From Locusta migratoria (lineage: Eukaryota > Arthropoda > Insecta > Orthoptera > Acrididae), in NCBI GenBank assembly GCA_026315105.1, contig CM048748.1, positions 27,321,078-27,385,077 on the forward strand: a stretch of 64,000 nucleotides of DNA, given 5' to 3'. Position numbers and translations under genes: made by a program. The notes under the pieces were generated by a model. The model saw only the letters and a program-made list of their open reading frames with translations. It had not been told where the DNA came from and made no database searches. Shown here one piece after another: positions 32,641 to 42,080 of the stretch (within the stretch, counting starts at the first letter, position 1; the number at the start of each line of letters is the position of its first letter).

Positions 32641-33654
32641 TTACATTTTCACGCAATTTGGGTGCATAGATCCTGAGAAATCAGTACCCAGAACAACAAC
32701 CTGTGACCGTAATAACAGCCTTTGTACGCCTGGGCATTGAGTCAAACAGAGCTTGGATGGCGTGTACAGGTACAGATGCCCATGAAGCTTCAACACAATA
32801 CCACAGTTCATCAAGAGGAGTGACTGGCGTATTGTGACGAGCCAGTTGCTCGGCCACCATTGACCAGAGTTTTCAGTTGGTGAGAGATCTGGAGAATGTG
32901 CTAGCCAGGGCAGCTGTAGAACATTTTCCGTGTCCAGAAAGGCACGTACAGGACCTGCAACATGCGGTCGTGCATTATCCTGCTGAAATGTGGGGTTCAA
33001 AGCGCCGTCGATGCGAACAAGAGGTGACCGAGACGTGTAACCAATGGCACCCCATACCATCAAGCCGGGTGATACACCAGCATGCCGATGACGAATACAC
33101 GCTTCCAATGTGTGTTCACTGCGATGTCGCCAAACACGGATGCGACCATCATGACGCTGTAAACAGAACTTGGATTCATCCGGAAAAAATGACATTTTGC
33201 CATTCTTGCACCCAGGTTCGTCGTTGCGTACACCATCGCAGGCATTCCTGTCTGTGATGCAGCGTCAAGGGTAACCGCAGCCATGGTCTCCGAGCTGATA
33301 GTCCATGCTGCTGCAAACGTCGTCGAAATGTTCGTGGAGATGGTTGTTGTCTTGCAAACGTCCCCATCTGGTGACTCAGGGATCGAGACGTGGCCTCACA
33401 ATCCGTTACAGCCATGCGAATAAGATGCCTGTCATCTCGACTGCTAGTAATACCAGGCCGTTGGGATCCAGCACGGCGTTCCGTATTGCCCTCCTGAACC
33501 ACAGATTCCGTATTCTGCTAACAGTTATTGGATCGCGACCAATGCGAGCAGCAGTGTCGGGATACGATAAACCGCAGTCGCGATAGGCTACAATGCGACC
33601 TTTATGAAAGTCGGAAACGTGATGGTACACATTTCTCCTCCTTACACGAGGCAT
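32641..33654 (-). pseudogene. Tc1-like transposase (copy 2), broken
   Basis: The start MPRVRRRNVYHHVSDFHKG is at 33654. The helix-turn-helix, the linker (RRRLQQHGLSARRPWLRLPL) and the catalytic core follow. The triad is retained (FFPDESKFC, FQQDNARPH, DLSPTEN; 34 residues between the second Asp and Glu). Breaks: a frameshift near 33480, another near 33190, and loss of about 22 codons before FQQD relative to copy 1 (near 32995). Copy 1 and copy 2 break at different places. Confidence 0.85.
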
Positions 33655-33840
33655 CACAACAACGTTTCACCAGGCAACGCCGGTCAATTGATGTTTATGC
33701 ATGAGAAATCGGTTGGAAACTTTGCTCATGTCAGCACGTTGTAGGTGTCGCCACCGGCGCCAACCTTGTGTAAATGCTCTGAAAAGCTAATCATTTATAT
33801 CTTCTCCCTGTCGGTTAAATTTCGCGTCTGTAGCACGTCG

Positions 33841-34040
33841 CCGGCCGCGGTGGCCGAGGGGACTGAGGCGCTCCAGTCACGGTTTGCATGGCCACTACGG
33901 CCGAGGGTTCGAATCCCCCCTCGGGCATGGATATTTGTGCCGTCCTTAGGATTAGCTAGTTGATAAGTAGTTTGTAAGTTTAGGGACTGATGACCCCGTA
34001 GTTAAGTCCCATAGACTTTACAAACATTTGAACATTTTTT
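33841..34040 (+). mobile_element. tRNA-headed SINE nested in Tc1-like copy 2, 12-bp TSD
   Basis: Full-length family copy (CCGGCCGCGGTGGCCGAGGG, B box GGGTTCGAATCCCC, body, 'aacatttttt' tail). It is flanked by perfect TGTAGCACGTCG (33829-33840 and 34041-34052). The flanking sequence is Tc1 subterminal sequence on both sides, so the SINE inserted after the transposon. Confidence 0.95.
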
Positions 34041-34119
34041 TGTAGCACGTCGTATTCATGGTGTAGCAATTTTAATGATCATGAGAGTATATATATATAT
34101 TGCCGTGAGACACTCCGTA

Positions 34120-34205
34120 AACCGACTGCCGGCGTGGCGCAGGGTATAGCGTCACCAACAGCGGTGCTGAAGGTCGCCGGTTCAATCCCACCCACCGCGA
34201 AAATT
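34120..34205 (+). mobile_element. tRNA-like SINE head, other type
   Basis: CTGCCGGCGTGGCGCAGGGT (A-box-like) and CCGGTTCAATCCC (B-box-like) are spaced as in tRNAs. 'gcgaaaatttatttatttg' follows, without the usual SINE body. It could be a degenerate tRNA pseudogene. Confidence 0.45.
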
Positions 34206-36469
34206 TATTTATTTGTAAATAACAATTCCAGAATGTTCTACATCTTTCTTATGTTCACTTGTAAATTCTACTCGTTTCTTATGTTAACTGTGTAACGAAG
34301 TCGATTGTTCTATGGCAGGAGTTGCTAAGTGTGAACTATGTCCTAGGTTAGGAATTAGGATAGCAATTAATTATCTTGGGTCGCCACCATATTTCTCCAA
34401 ATATGGAAAATGGAAATGTTACTGATCAGCTATGATGTGATCATATTTTCAAACATATAATAAATATTCCTATTCGATTGCAATGTATCATTTGTACCAA
34501 GCAAACAAAAATGTACTTGAAGAGATTATTGGTAAACTGTGGAATTTAACTATTCTGTTTCCCCTCCAAAATAGTAAAAAAGGAATGTTCTTAAATGATA
34601 GACGATCTGCTTAAAATCAATTTATTATAATTAAACACACAAAAAATAAATTAGATGATATTTCCTATCATGTAAAACAAAAAATGGTATTCAAACAATT
34701 TTATAAATGTTAAAATATTGAGTCACAAAAATGACTGGCTGAGTCAAAGGTCGGAGATTTTGCAAAACAGAATGCTATTAGATTGGTTACACAGGGGGTT
34801 GAAATTATCGTTAGCCCTAAGCTCCCCAAAGTAAATAGGCAGATCTCAAAAGAATAAAATAAGGGACCGAATCCAACAAGTCTGATTCGTATAACCCTCC
34901 AGCAAGTGCGTCACCTTACCCACACAGATGATCATTGACGGCAGCGTCTCAGGCTCGCAGGCAGCAGGCGGTGGAAGCAGATGAGCTGAAATTTTTATCC
35001 GACCGTAATTGCTGCGACCTGTTAAGCAGGGTCGACATGTAACTTAACACAGCGTCACTGGTGTCGGCGTCGCTAGGCAGTTGCTGTGCGATTCTATTCA
35101 CGCTAGTAGACTAATCAATATTTTGCATAGGTGACATAAAGGCCACTTGGCACAAATCGATCAGTCACTTGCGTAATAAGATCTGTAAAAACAATGCCCG
35201 ATTCGCAAAGGCGCGAATGCTCAAATAGAGACTTCTAGCAAAACGAAAACTAAACTGTGGCCGCTAACAGCGTAACCACAGGACAATGTAACGTCCGCGA
35301 AGTAAACACAAGTACTACAAGGTCCGAATCTTCGGAATCACACACAAGTCTAACCAGATGACCGTTTAAGACGATGTCCTCCCCGCGAATCTAAACGGAG
35401 TATTCCGTGTGTCCCGAGGTCCGAACACTTCGGACGCTCAAACAGGATACTAGCGAGGTCCGTACACTTCGGACGCTCAGACACGAGAGACTGTCTCCCT
35501 CATCGCCGCAGCTCACGGCAAGTGACGGCGGCCACACCCACGCGCGAAAAGACGCACCAATATCTGCTGACGGCTAATAGTCAAACCAATTGGATGGCGT
35601 AGCGCCGTTGACAAATTGTTTAGCTGTCATTCTAAAATAATTTGCCGAATCAGGACGCGTTCTCTGCAGCTGCCATGAGGCTCCACCCACGCCACCAAAG
35701 CTTCCCGCGGATTTCACCGTTCCCAGGGTGAATGCTCTGCAGGGAATTTTACCTTGCTCCTAGCTACGGTCACACGACCTAAAAATGTTAACTTTGTGCT
35801 ATATATACAGCCGCTGGAAGGAAACTCCTGGAGTGCCAGACGGGCAGAAAGCTTTCCTCTCAACCTAACCATTTGTCACACTAACTGTGTTCAAACTCTG
35901 CTGCTTTCTAGGAAGTTTTTTTTTTTTTTTTTAGATAACGCCTAAGGGCAGTACGTCTCCATAAACAGCCCAGGGCCCAGAGCACTCTGCTATTGTTCGG
36001 CAAATTCCTCTCTTGCGAAATGGCCGAATGACTAAAAAGGCAGTCCCCGCTATCGCCCACCGTAAACCGCGGGCCAGCATTGTGTAAAGCGTCCCACACA
36101 TTCTAAAAAATTCTGCTAGGTATACTCCGCCGCCTGTAGCGTCGACACCAAACAGGTCAAACCAGCCCCTCTCGTCCTTCCCCGAAGGCGAGCGAAAGTT
36201 GGTGGGAGGGGGAGATCCCCAAGAGCGTCTTTGCTCTGCTCGGCCTGGCCCTGACCATCAAGTAAAACCACTTTTTAGCAGCCAAGCTGCGCCAATAAAC
36301 ATTAAAATCCCGAAATTTTCATATAAACATGGAATGTACTACAATCCCAGGAGCCCATCACCCATGATGTGTCCCAAAGGCACAGAAATCAAAATAAATA
36401 AAGATCTACAAAGAAAAATGTTACATATTTCAATAATTAGCGTAAAGAGAAAGGTACAGTAACACAAGG
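34206..36469. other. Unclassified stretch; direct repeat near 35420-35485; possible LTR-type sequence
   Basis: The only clear structure is a direct repeat of the 'gaggtccg(a/t)acacttcggacgctc(a)gacac/gaa' type at about 35420 and 35460, with a related unit near 35318. There is a T tract at 35917-35932. GC content is higher at 35,280-36,250. No coding is recognised. It may be part of an LTR retrotransposon given the promoter-like block that follows. Confidence 0.3.
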
Positions 36470-36655
36470 CTAGTGTGAAAAATAGACTAATTACAGCCCC
36501 CGTCTCACAACTGTTCTTCTAATTTCTTGTACATTCTGTCTGTGTATAAATAGCAGAGCACTCTGCCCGAGAGGCAGTTAGTGCTGCGTGTTTGTTAAGT
36601 TGGTAATAAACGTGCTTTCAGTACAAGTGCTGTGTTCAGTTGCCTTCGAAGTCAA
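36470..36655 (+). promoter_or_regulatory. LTR-like promoter and polyadenylation block
   Basis: A TATAAATAG box at 36544-36552 is followed about 60 bases later by AATAAA at 36605-36610 and a GTGC/TGTG-rich stretch. This compact order is what an LTR U3-R-U5 or solo LTR shows. The 5' and 3' LTR limits and any TSD were not identified, so a host core promoter remains possible. Confidence 0.35.
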
Positions 36656-36699
36656 ACCTGCTTCCATTTCAACGCAATGAGGTGTTTCAGATCACCCGT

Positions 36700-36715
36700 C
36701 CCCCCCCCCCCCCCC
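36700..36715. repeat. C tract (16 bp)
   Basis: An uninterrupted cytosine run; its length may vary between individuals or assemblies. Confidence 0.75.
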
Positions 36716-37069
36716 TTTGCAAATGGCCCAATCTATCCGGCGCATTTTACATTTCACGCGACTCCATCGGTTTCATATGGGTTGGACGGGTGGTCTGGGA
36801 CACCCTGTATATATTCCGAGCAGCATTTCAGTGGAAAATTAAGGAAGGACGTGAAGAAGCAGTTCGGTTCCGAAAGGGTGCAGACATAGTGGCCGGCCTC
36901 GGCATTCGACCTGCACTCTCTCTTTGTCTTCCCGAGCCTGAAGTTGGCTGCTCCACTCCTGACTCTTGCCACATTCCTAGAGCGAGAAAATGGCCTTGTA
37001 GTTAAAAGCGTGTAGTTGTTGAATGGAATGTTATTATAGCTGGTTCGTGCAGTGTTACGGATTTTTATC
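36716..37069. other. No recognisable gene; insect repeat-like 'gggacaccctgtatat'
   Basis: Two overlapping plus-strand frames (36632-37005) and one minus-strand frame have no motif. The block near 36797 resembles the end of a common unclassified insect repeat. Confidence 0.35.
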
Positions 37070-37270
37070 AAATGTTTCAAATGTTTGTATAGCTTATGGG
37101 ACTTAACTATGGGGTCATCAGTCCCTAAACTTACAAACTACTTACGAACTACCTTATACTAAGGACGGCACAAAGATCCATGCCCGAGGGGGGATTCGAA
37201 CCCCCGACCGTAGTGGCCGTGCAGACCGTGACTGGAGCGCCTCAGTCCCCTCGGCCACCGCGGCCGGCGT
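37070..37270 (-). mobile_element. tRNA-headed SINE with 9-bp TSD
   Basis: Reverse copy of the 18133-type SINE (head end GGCCACCGCGGCCGGC, reverse B box GGGGATTCGAACCCCC). It is flanked by ATTTTTATC (37061-37069 and 37271-37279). Confidence 0.88.
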
Positions 37271-37771
37271 ATTTTTATCCCTCCCCGCGTTTGTAAGAGA
37301 TTCTGGGACCAGAATTAACATTTTTCCCCATTTTTCCGAATTTGTCGCGATCTTCGAGGATGTGGTTAGGCAAAGCTTAGACTGCTGCCAGTGAAATGAG
37401 CAGCGAAGACATTTTCTTCTTCTTTGTTAGCTGTTTGAGAACGGCTGTGGAAATCAGGGTGTGCACATGCGCAACATGAGGAGCGGGTGCTGGCTATATT
37501 CTCGCAGCTTCGCCGCTGACTCACCTGTTTCACTGATATCTTCATTACGGAACTTCCTAAAGATGAATAAATAAACATTTACACATATGGTAAAATCATC
37601 TTAATTCTCACATGTTGTGGACTATATTTGGCTGACGTAACGGAGAGTAGCTAAAGCTTACACATCAAAGTGTTTCCTTCTTGCCCTAAACCGTACGTAA
37701 TTATCTACAAAACAACAAAACTTCTCGAAACAATTCTGTCTTTTCTCAGAAAATTTGTGCGTGTTATTATT

Positions 37772-38256
37772 GGCCGCAGCGGAGTGGCCAAGCGCATTGA
37801 GGCGCTATGCTACGATGCGCAAGGCCGCTCCCCGTCGAGGGTTCCAATCTCCCCCTCGGGCATGGATGTTTGTTTGAAGTATTAAAATGCCAAGATCGCA
37901 AATATTGATTTATTTTTCCTGACGACCGGTTTCGATACACTTGTGTCCTACGTCATCGTTTTGTGAAGGCGTATGACATTAAAATGTTACGTCATACACA
38001 AAAGATAACATAGGACACAAGTGACCAGATGGTGATACCTTAGTGTATCGAAACCGGTCGTCAGGAAAAATAAGTCAATATTTGCGATCTTGGCATTTTA
38101 ATACTTCAAAGGAAAGAGATCGCTGTCCTACCATGGAAAAATTAAATGGATATTTGTGTCGTCTTTAGTATAAGGTAGTTCATAAGTAGTTTGTAAGTTT
38201 AGGGACTGATAACCCCGCAGTTAAGTCCCTTAAGCTTGACAAACATTTGAACATTT
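37772..38256 (+). mobile_element. tRNA-headed SINE interrupted by a fold-back element
   Basis: The head and B box lie at 37772-37872 (GGCCGCAGCGGAGTGGCCAA, GAGGGTTCCAATC). The body resumes at 38149 (gtcgtctttagtataaggtagttc...) and ends 'aacattt'. Outer duplications are CGTGTTATTATT (37760-37771) and CGTATTATTATT (38257-38268), one mismatch. Confidence 0.85.
37874..38148. mobile_element. Fold-back (snap-back) element, 68-bp inverted arms
   Basis: The arms 37874-37940 and 38042-38109 are inverted copies with about one mismatch (TTGAAGTATTAAAATGCC ... GACGACCGGTTTCGATACAC). About 100 bp lie between the arms, and about 40 bp follow before the SINE resumes. The SINE stretch ATGGAT(G/A)TTTGT appears on both sides (ending 37873, starting 38137-38149), probably the target duplication. 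No coding is seen. Confidence 0.75.
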
Positions 38257-38435
38257 CGTATTATTATTATTATTCCAGTTGTTGTTGGTAGTGGCTAAAG
38301 TTATATAATTAGTTTATAATTATAGCTATTATAGTGCAGACGCTATTTCACACTTCCAAATTTATCTGAATCTAAACATTTACGAACAGACAAACGGTAT
38401 TGTCCTAGCAAAAAATAGAAAACTTACAAAACACT

Positions 38436-38633
38436 ATTGTTCAAATGTTTGTTAAGCTTAAGGGACGTAACTGCGAGGTCATCAGTCCCTAAACTTACAA
38501 ACTACTTATGAACTACCTTATACTAAAGACGGCACAAACATTCATGCCCGAGGGGGGATTCGAACCCCCGACGGGGAGCGGCCTCGCACATCGTAGCATA
38601 GCGCCTCAATGCGCTCGGCCACTCCACCGCGGC
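38436..38633 (-). mobile_element. tRNA-headed SINE with 11-bp TSD
   Basis: Reverse copy of the same subfamily as 37772. It is flanked by perfect TACAAAACACT (38425-38435 and 38634-38644). The frame beginning 'MPEGGFEPPT' here comes from the tRNA-like head and is not a gene. Confidence 0.92.
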
Positions 38634-38644
38634 TACAAAACACT

Positions 38645-39800
38645 GCGTCAATGTTTGTACACTAACAAACATTTTCGTTGTGTACGGTACTAAGTTTTAC
38701 TACAGTAAATGTTGCTACTCTTTTGCAGGACTGCTATAAATTCTGCGCCCTCCTTCGGGTCGGTAGTGGACTACTTCCAGAAAGGCATTTATAACTCTCA
38801 CAAAAGCTGTAAGTTTCGTGTCAAGTCACGCTAAAGCAGTTCGTTCATAAACTATCCAATTTTTTTCTGCCTTCACAATGTAGTGTGAGAGGTTATGCTG
38901 CATCGAGATAAGATACGAGAACCTTTTCTATGCTCAGATGCAGCGCAAATAGATAGCCGCAGCTTTCACCGTGAAGTAACGTACAGAGGTAAAAAGGTGT
39001 ATGTAAGAAGCTCACGTTGAAACCAGTCATAAATACACTGAAAAGCCTTTTTTAAACTTAAGTGGTTTCTGGCCGAGGTCCGGCATTATAAAGTCAAAAT
39101 TAAATTTACTTGTTCCTTTTGAGATCTTTTTGTAGAGGTGCGAATATACAAGCGCGCGTTAAAGAACTTCATGGAAGCTCTCCTTCATACCTCACTAGAC
39201 TAATATTCCTAAAGACATTATGGAGAAATAAAATAGGTTTATCTACAATCCAGGGTTTACTTTCGGAATGAATCTTTCGTTCTACAACGTAGACGCGCGG
39301 TAGAGAGTATTTGCTTCGAAACCAAAGAGAACTTCACTGCAAATTTAAACATATCCAAAACATCGTAGACAACCAAACATAAGAAGTCAAATTAGAATAA
39401 GGAGGGCCATGAGTGATGCGTTCAATGAAGGAAGTATGTATATAAATTGAAGACTTTAAATATGCTCTAAGTACCATGGCAAGAAAAAACATTGACGTTT
39501 TGTGTAGAATGGGATCTAGATACCAAGCCCTATTTTGTGTACAAAGCACGAACTGCCACGTATAAATAGCGTACGTAAGCTGCAACGAAAGTAGTAGCTA
39601 ATGCACTCAACAGATGGCAGGCGGTACGCTGCAGTTAACATATGAAACGTTATAGATGTTCGAACATTGTGATGTTATGGTAATTCTTTAAAATTGTATT
39701 CTCTTTGGATTTCAATGAATAATTGTTTCTGTGGTGATTTCGATTATTTATAGCATTCGAACGTTTGCATTTAGTTCTTTTGTTGATTCGCTTTGCATTT
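38645..39800. other. No recognisable feature
   Basis: Neither strand shows a motif-bearing frame. From about 39800 it grades into possible Helitron sequence ('ctccgttaggtttg' repeated three times at 39820-39905). Confidence 0.35.
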
Positions 39801-39959
39801 GTAGGATCTCAACAGTTCGTTTCTCCGTTAGATGTCTTTTTTATCCCTTTACTTTTCTCCGTTAGGTTTGTTGTTTATTTCGTTACATTTCTCCGTTAGG
39901 TTTGCTGTTCATTTTGTTCCTTTACTTGGCATTTGTTTTCGATTACTGTATTGTTGTTA

Positions 39960-40524
39960 TGGTAGTTACTTACTGTCAGGGGTGCCATCCCACAAATTGG
40001 AGCTGAAGGTAGGTGTGCCTGTTTTATTGATGCGTAATTTGGATGCACCACGATTATGCAATGGCAACAGGTTACGCAGGCCACCATCATCACCGGTGGA
40101 GCCAAGAGAGAGACTGTATTAATACCACGAATTCTCATCATCCCAACAAACTTGCCATTCCAGGTTAACCGGTTACAGTTCCCATTGAAAGTGGCCTTCT
40201 CGATTACTATAAACAAGAGTCAAGGACAAACATTGAAAGTGGCAGGTATTCATGTGGCCACCCCATGTTTCTCGCACGGACAGCTCTACGTAGGCTGCTC
40301 CCGTGTATCGAGAGCTAGAAATCTCTACGTATACTCGGAGAACAAGAAGTCTCGAAACGTTTACAGGGACGTATTGCAATAGATTTTTGGCTCTCCATCC
40401 GTTCCAAGACAATTATATATTCCGTGCTAACAATGTCGCAAACAGTCATGTAGTTATTTATGCCCTTCTCGGCACTTTAATGTCTGACTATTGAACCGCG
40501 GGTAACACCGCGGGGAGCAGCTAG
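39960..40524 (+). mobile_element. Helitron 3' end encoding the helicase C-terminus
   Basis: The helicase C-terminal coding is followed by a short tail and a Helitron terminus: hairpin CCGCGG..CCGCGG (40496-40513 region) and CAGCTAG at 40524. The next base begins another Helitron 5' end. The 5' part of this copy is missing. A short triplicated 'tccgttaggtttg' block lies just upstream at 39820-39905. Confidence 0.75.
39980..40382 (+). pseudogene. Helitron RepHel helicase (Pif1-like) C-terminus
   Basis: Frame 1 (39980-40090) reads PSHKLELKVGVPVLLMRNLD and LCNGNRLR. A frame break follows, then frame 2 (to 40382) gives TIITGGAKRETVLIPRILII, LPFQVNRLQFPLKVAFSITI, NKSQGQTLKVAG (helicase motif V) and FSHGQLYVGCSRVSRA (motif VI). 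The protein would unwind DNA during rolling-circle transposition. The Rep endonuclease part and the N-terminal helicase motifs are absent. Confidence 0.85.
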
Positions 40525-41423
40525 TCTAATATATAAAACAGAGTGTCCGTATGTTTGTGGGTTTGTGCGTTTGTGTGTGCGTGTTGCATACAAATCTACA
40601 GTTTTGTTCCAATCTTTATGAAATTTTGCACACTTAAGCTTCAATCCATGAGGACGGTCGCCGTAAGTGTAAGAATCACATACGACATATAGTTCACGAG
40701 ATATGACGTCATAAACAATGAGATGCGCAAAAAACTGCTGCATTTTGCGACAACGCTGCTAATTTTCTCCTAAACCACTGGATCGATTTCAACAAAAGTT
40801 TGGTACACACGTTACTTACCGTGAGATAACAATTGCTGCAGCGTTAAGAATTACATACGACACATGATTCAGAGGGTATGACGTCATAAACAATAGGAAT
40901 CGCAAAAAAAGCTGCCACAAACTACAGCGAGACTTTATAAATACGCTATATGAGAATGGGAGTACTTAGTGACTTGCAATAAACTTTAAACATAATTTCA
41001 AACCTGTATTAAACTTTTTCTCGCTGACAACCACAGCAAAAAGTTGAAAGGAAAAAAGTTTCTCGCTTCCTACTTTTCCGCTGTTTATGGAGTAAAACTA
41101 CGGCATACGGTATGACGTTACAATTTTTAATTTGTACACTACAAATTGTAGCCGCAGGAAATTCTACAGACAGTATACAAACATATAGTTGAATGTACCT
41201 TCTAAATTGTATCACAGTACGACACGCAGTTCATGAGATATGAGCACGTAAACGGTAACGTTCATAGAAAACCGCCCCATCACGCACCATGTTTATTCTG
41301 TTACTTCTTTACTACTAATTCTATTCCCAAGAGATTTTACAGACATACAGCCCTTATACAAATGAATACATACCTCAAAAATGGCAGGAATAAATACCCG
41401 GGCAACGCCGGGTTTTCAGCTAG
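40525..41423 (+). mobile_element. Non-autonomous Helitron, complete, head-to-tail with previous
   Basis: The 5' end TCTAATATATAAAACAGAG is the typical TC..TATA(A) Helitron start. The 3' end carries the hairpin CCCGG-GCAACG-CCGGG (41397-41412) and TTTTCAGCTAG (ends 41423), followed by T. There is no coding. The interior is shared with the copy at 1-731. Its 5' end directly adjoins the CTAG of the upstream Helitron. Confidence 0.85.
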
Positions 41424-41573
41424 TGATTAATAATTGAAAATATCGTGCTGTGACGCCAACAGAACGAAGGCTCCGTATATGAAAGGAGGGCTGCAACTTT
41501 TCGCAAGTCAAAAGTCTGGCCAGTTCGAACAAAAGGTAATAATACACTAAAAGTGGAATTCTTACTACCGTTA

Positions 41574-41576
<3 letters not shown>

Positions 41577-41608
<32 letters not shown>
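41577..41608. repeat. T tract (32 bp)
   Basis: An uninterrupted thymine run between the Helitron and the SINE pair. Confidence 0.75.
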
Positions 41609-41613
<5 letters not shown>

Positions 41614-41705
41614 AGACCAAAACTAAAATTAACTTAAAACCTTTAAAAGTCAACAGTATTTACCTTACAAATTATTATCTGCCGTTCCCGCCGAAGTTCG
41701 AGTCC

Positions 41706-41919
41706 AAAAATGTACAAATGTTTGTTAAGCTTATGGGACTTAACTGGGGGGGGGGGGGGGGGGTCATCAGTCCCTACACTTACAAACTAATTATGAACTA
41801 CGTTATACTAAAGACAGCACAAACACCCATGCTCGAGGGAGGACACGAACCCCCGACAGGGAGCGGCCTTGCGCATCTAAGCATAGCGCCTCAATACGCT
41901 TGGCCTCTCCGCCGCGTTG
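41706..41919 (-). mobile_element. tRNA-headed SINE inserted in another SINE, 10-bp TSD
   Basis: Reverse SINE with an unusual 18-G run (41746-41763) inside the conserved body. It is flanked by GTTCGAGTCC (41696-41705 and 41920-41929), which is itself the B box of the outer SINE. Confidence 0.8.
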
Positions 41920-41920
41920 G

Positions 41921-41940
41921 TTCGAGTCCTTCTTCGGGCA

Positions 41941-41984
<44 letters not shown>

Positions 41985-42080
41985 GTCCTTAGTGTAAATT
42001 GGTTTAAGTAGTTTGAAGGTCTAGGGATTGATGACCATAGTAGTTTAGTCCAATAGGTTTACAAACATTTGAACAGTTTT
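41921..42080 (+). mobile_element. Outer SINE, 3' portion, with (GT)n
   Basis: After the B box come 'cttcttcgggca', a (GT) run at 41943-41983, 'tgtccttagtgtaaattggtttaagtag', 'gggattgatgaccatagtagtttag' and 'acaaacatttgaacag'. The head lies left of the nested SINE (before 41705) and is weakly recognisable. Confidence 0.75.

Larger units (their letters stand above)
32550..34087 (-). mobile_element. Tc1-like (DD34E) transposon, copy 2, with nested SINE
   Basis: This is the same family as 29684-31068, in reverse orientation. The left end (32550) is preceded by TA at 32548-32549, and the right end (34087) is followed by TA at 34088-34089. Matching inner blocks are 'aagaagaaatgcagatgataaacgggtatt' and 'ggtgtagcaattttaat'. 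A 200-bp SINE with its duplication sits at 33841-34052, close to the right inverted repeat. Without it the element is about 1.33 kb. Confidence 0.88.

Noticed and set aside
38508..38693. ORF starting MNYLILKTAQTFMPEGGFEPPT
   Set aside because: The frame is a translation of the reverse tRNA-like head of a SINE with an 11-bp TSD; similar 'EGGFEPPT' frames occur in other SINE copies here.
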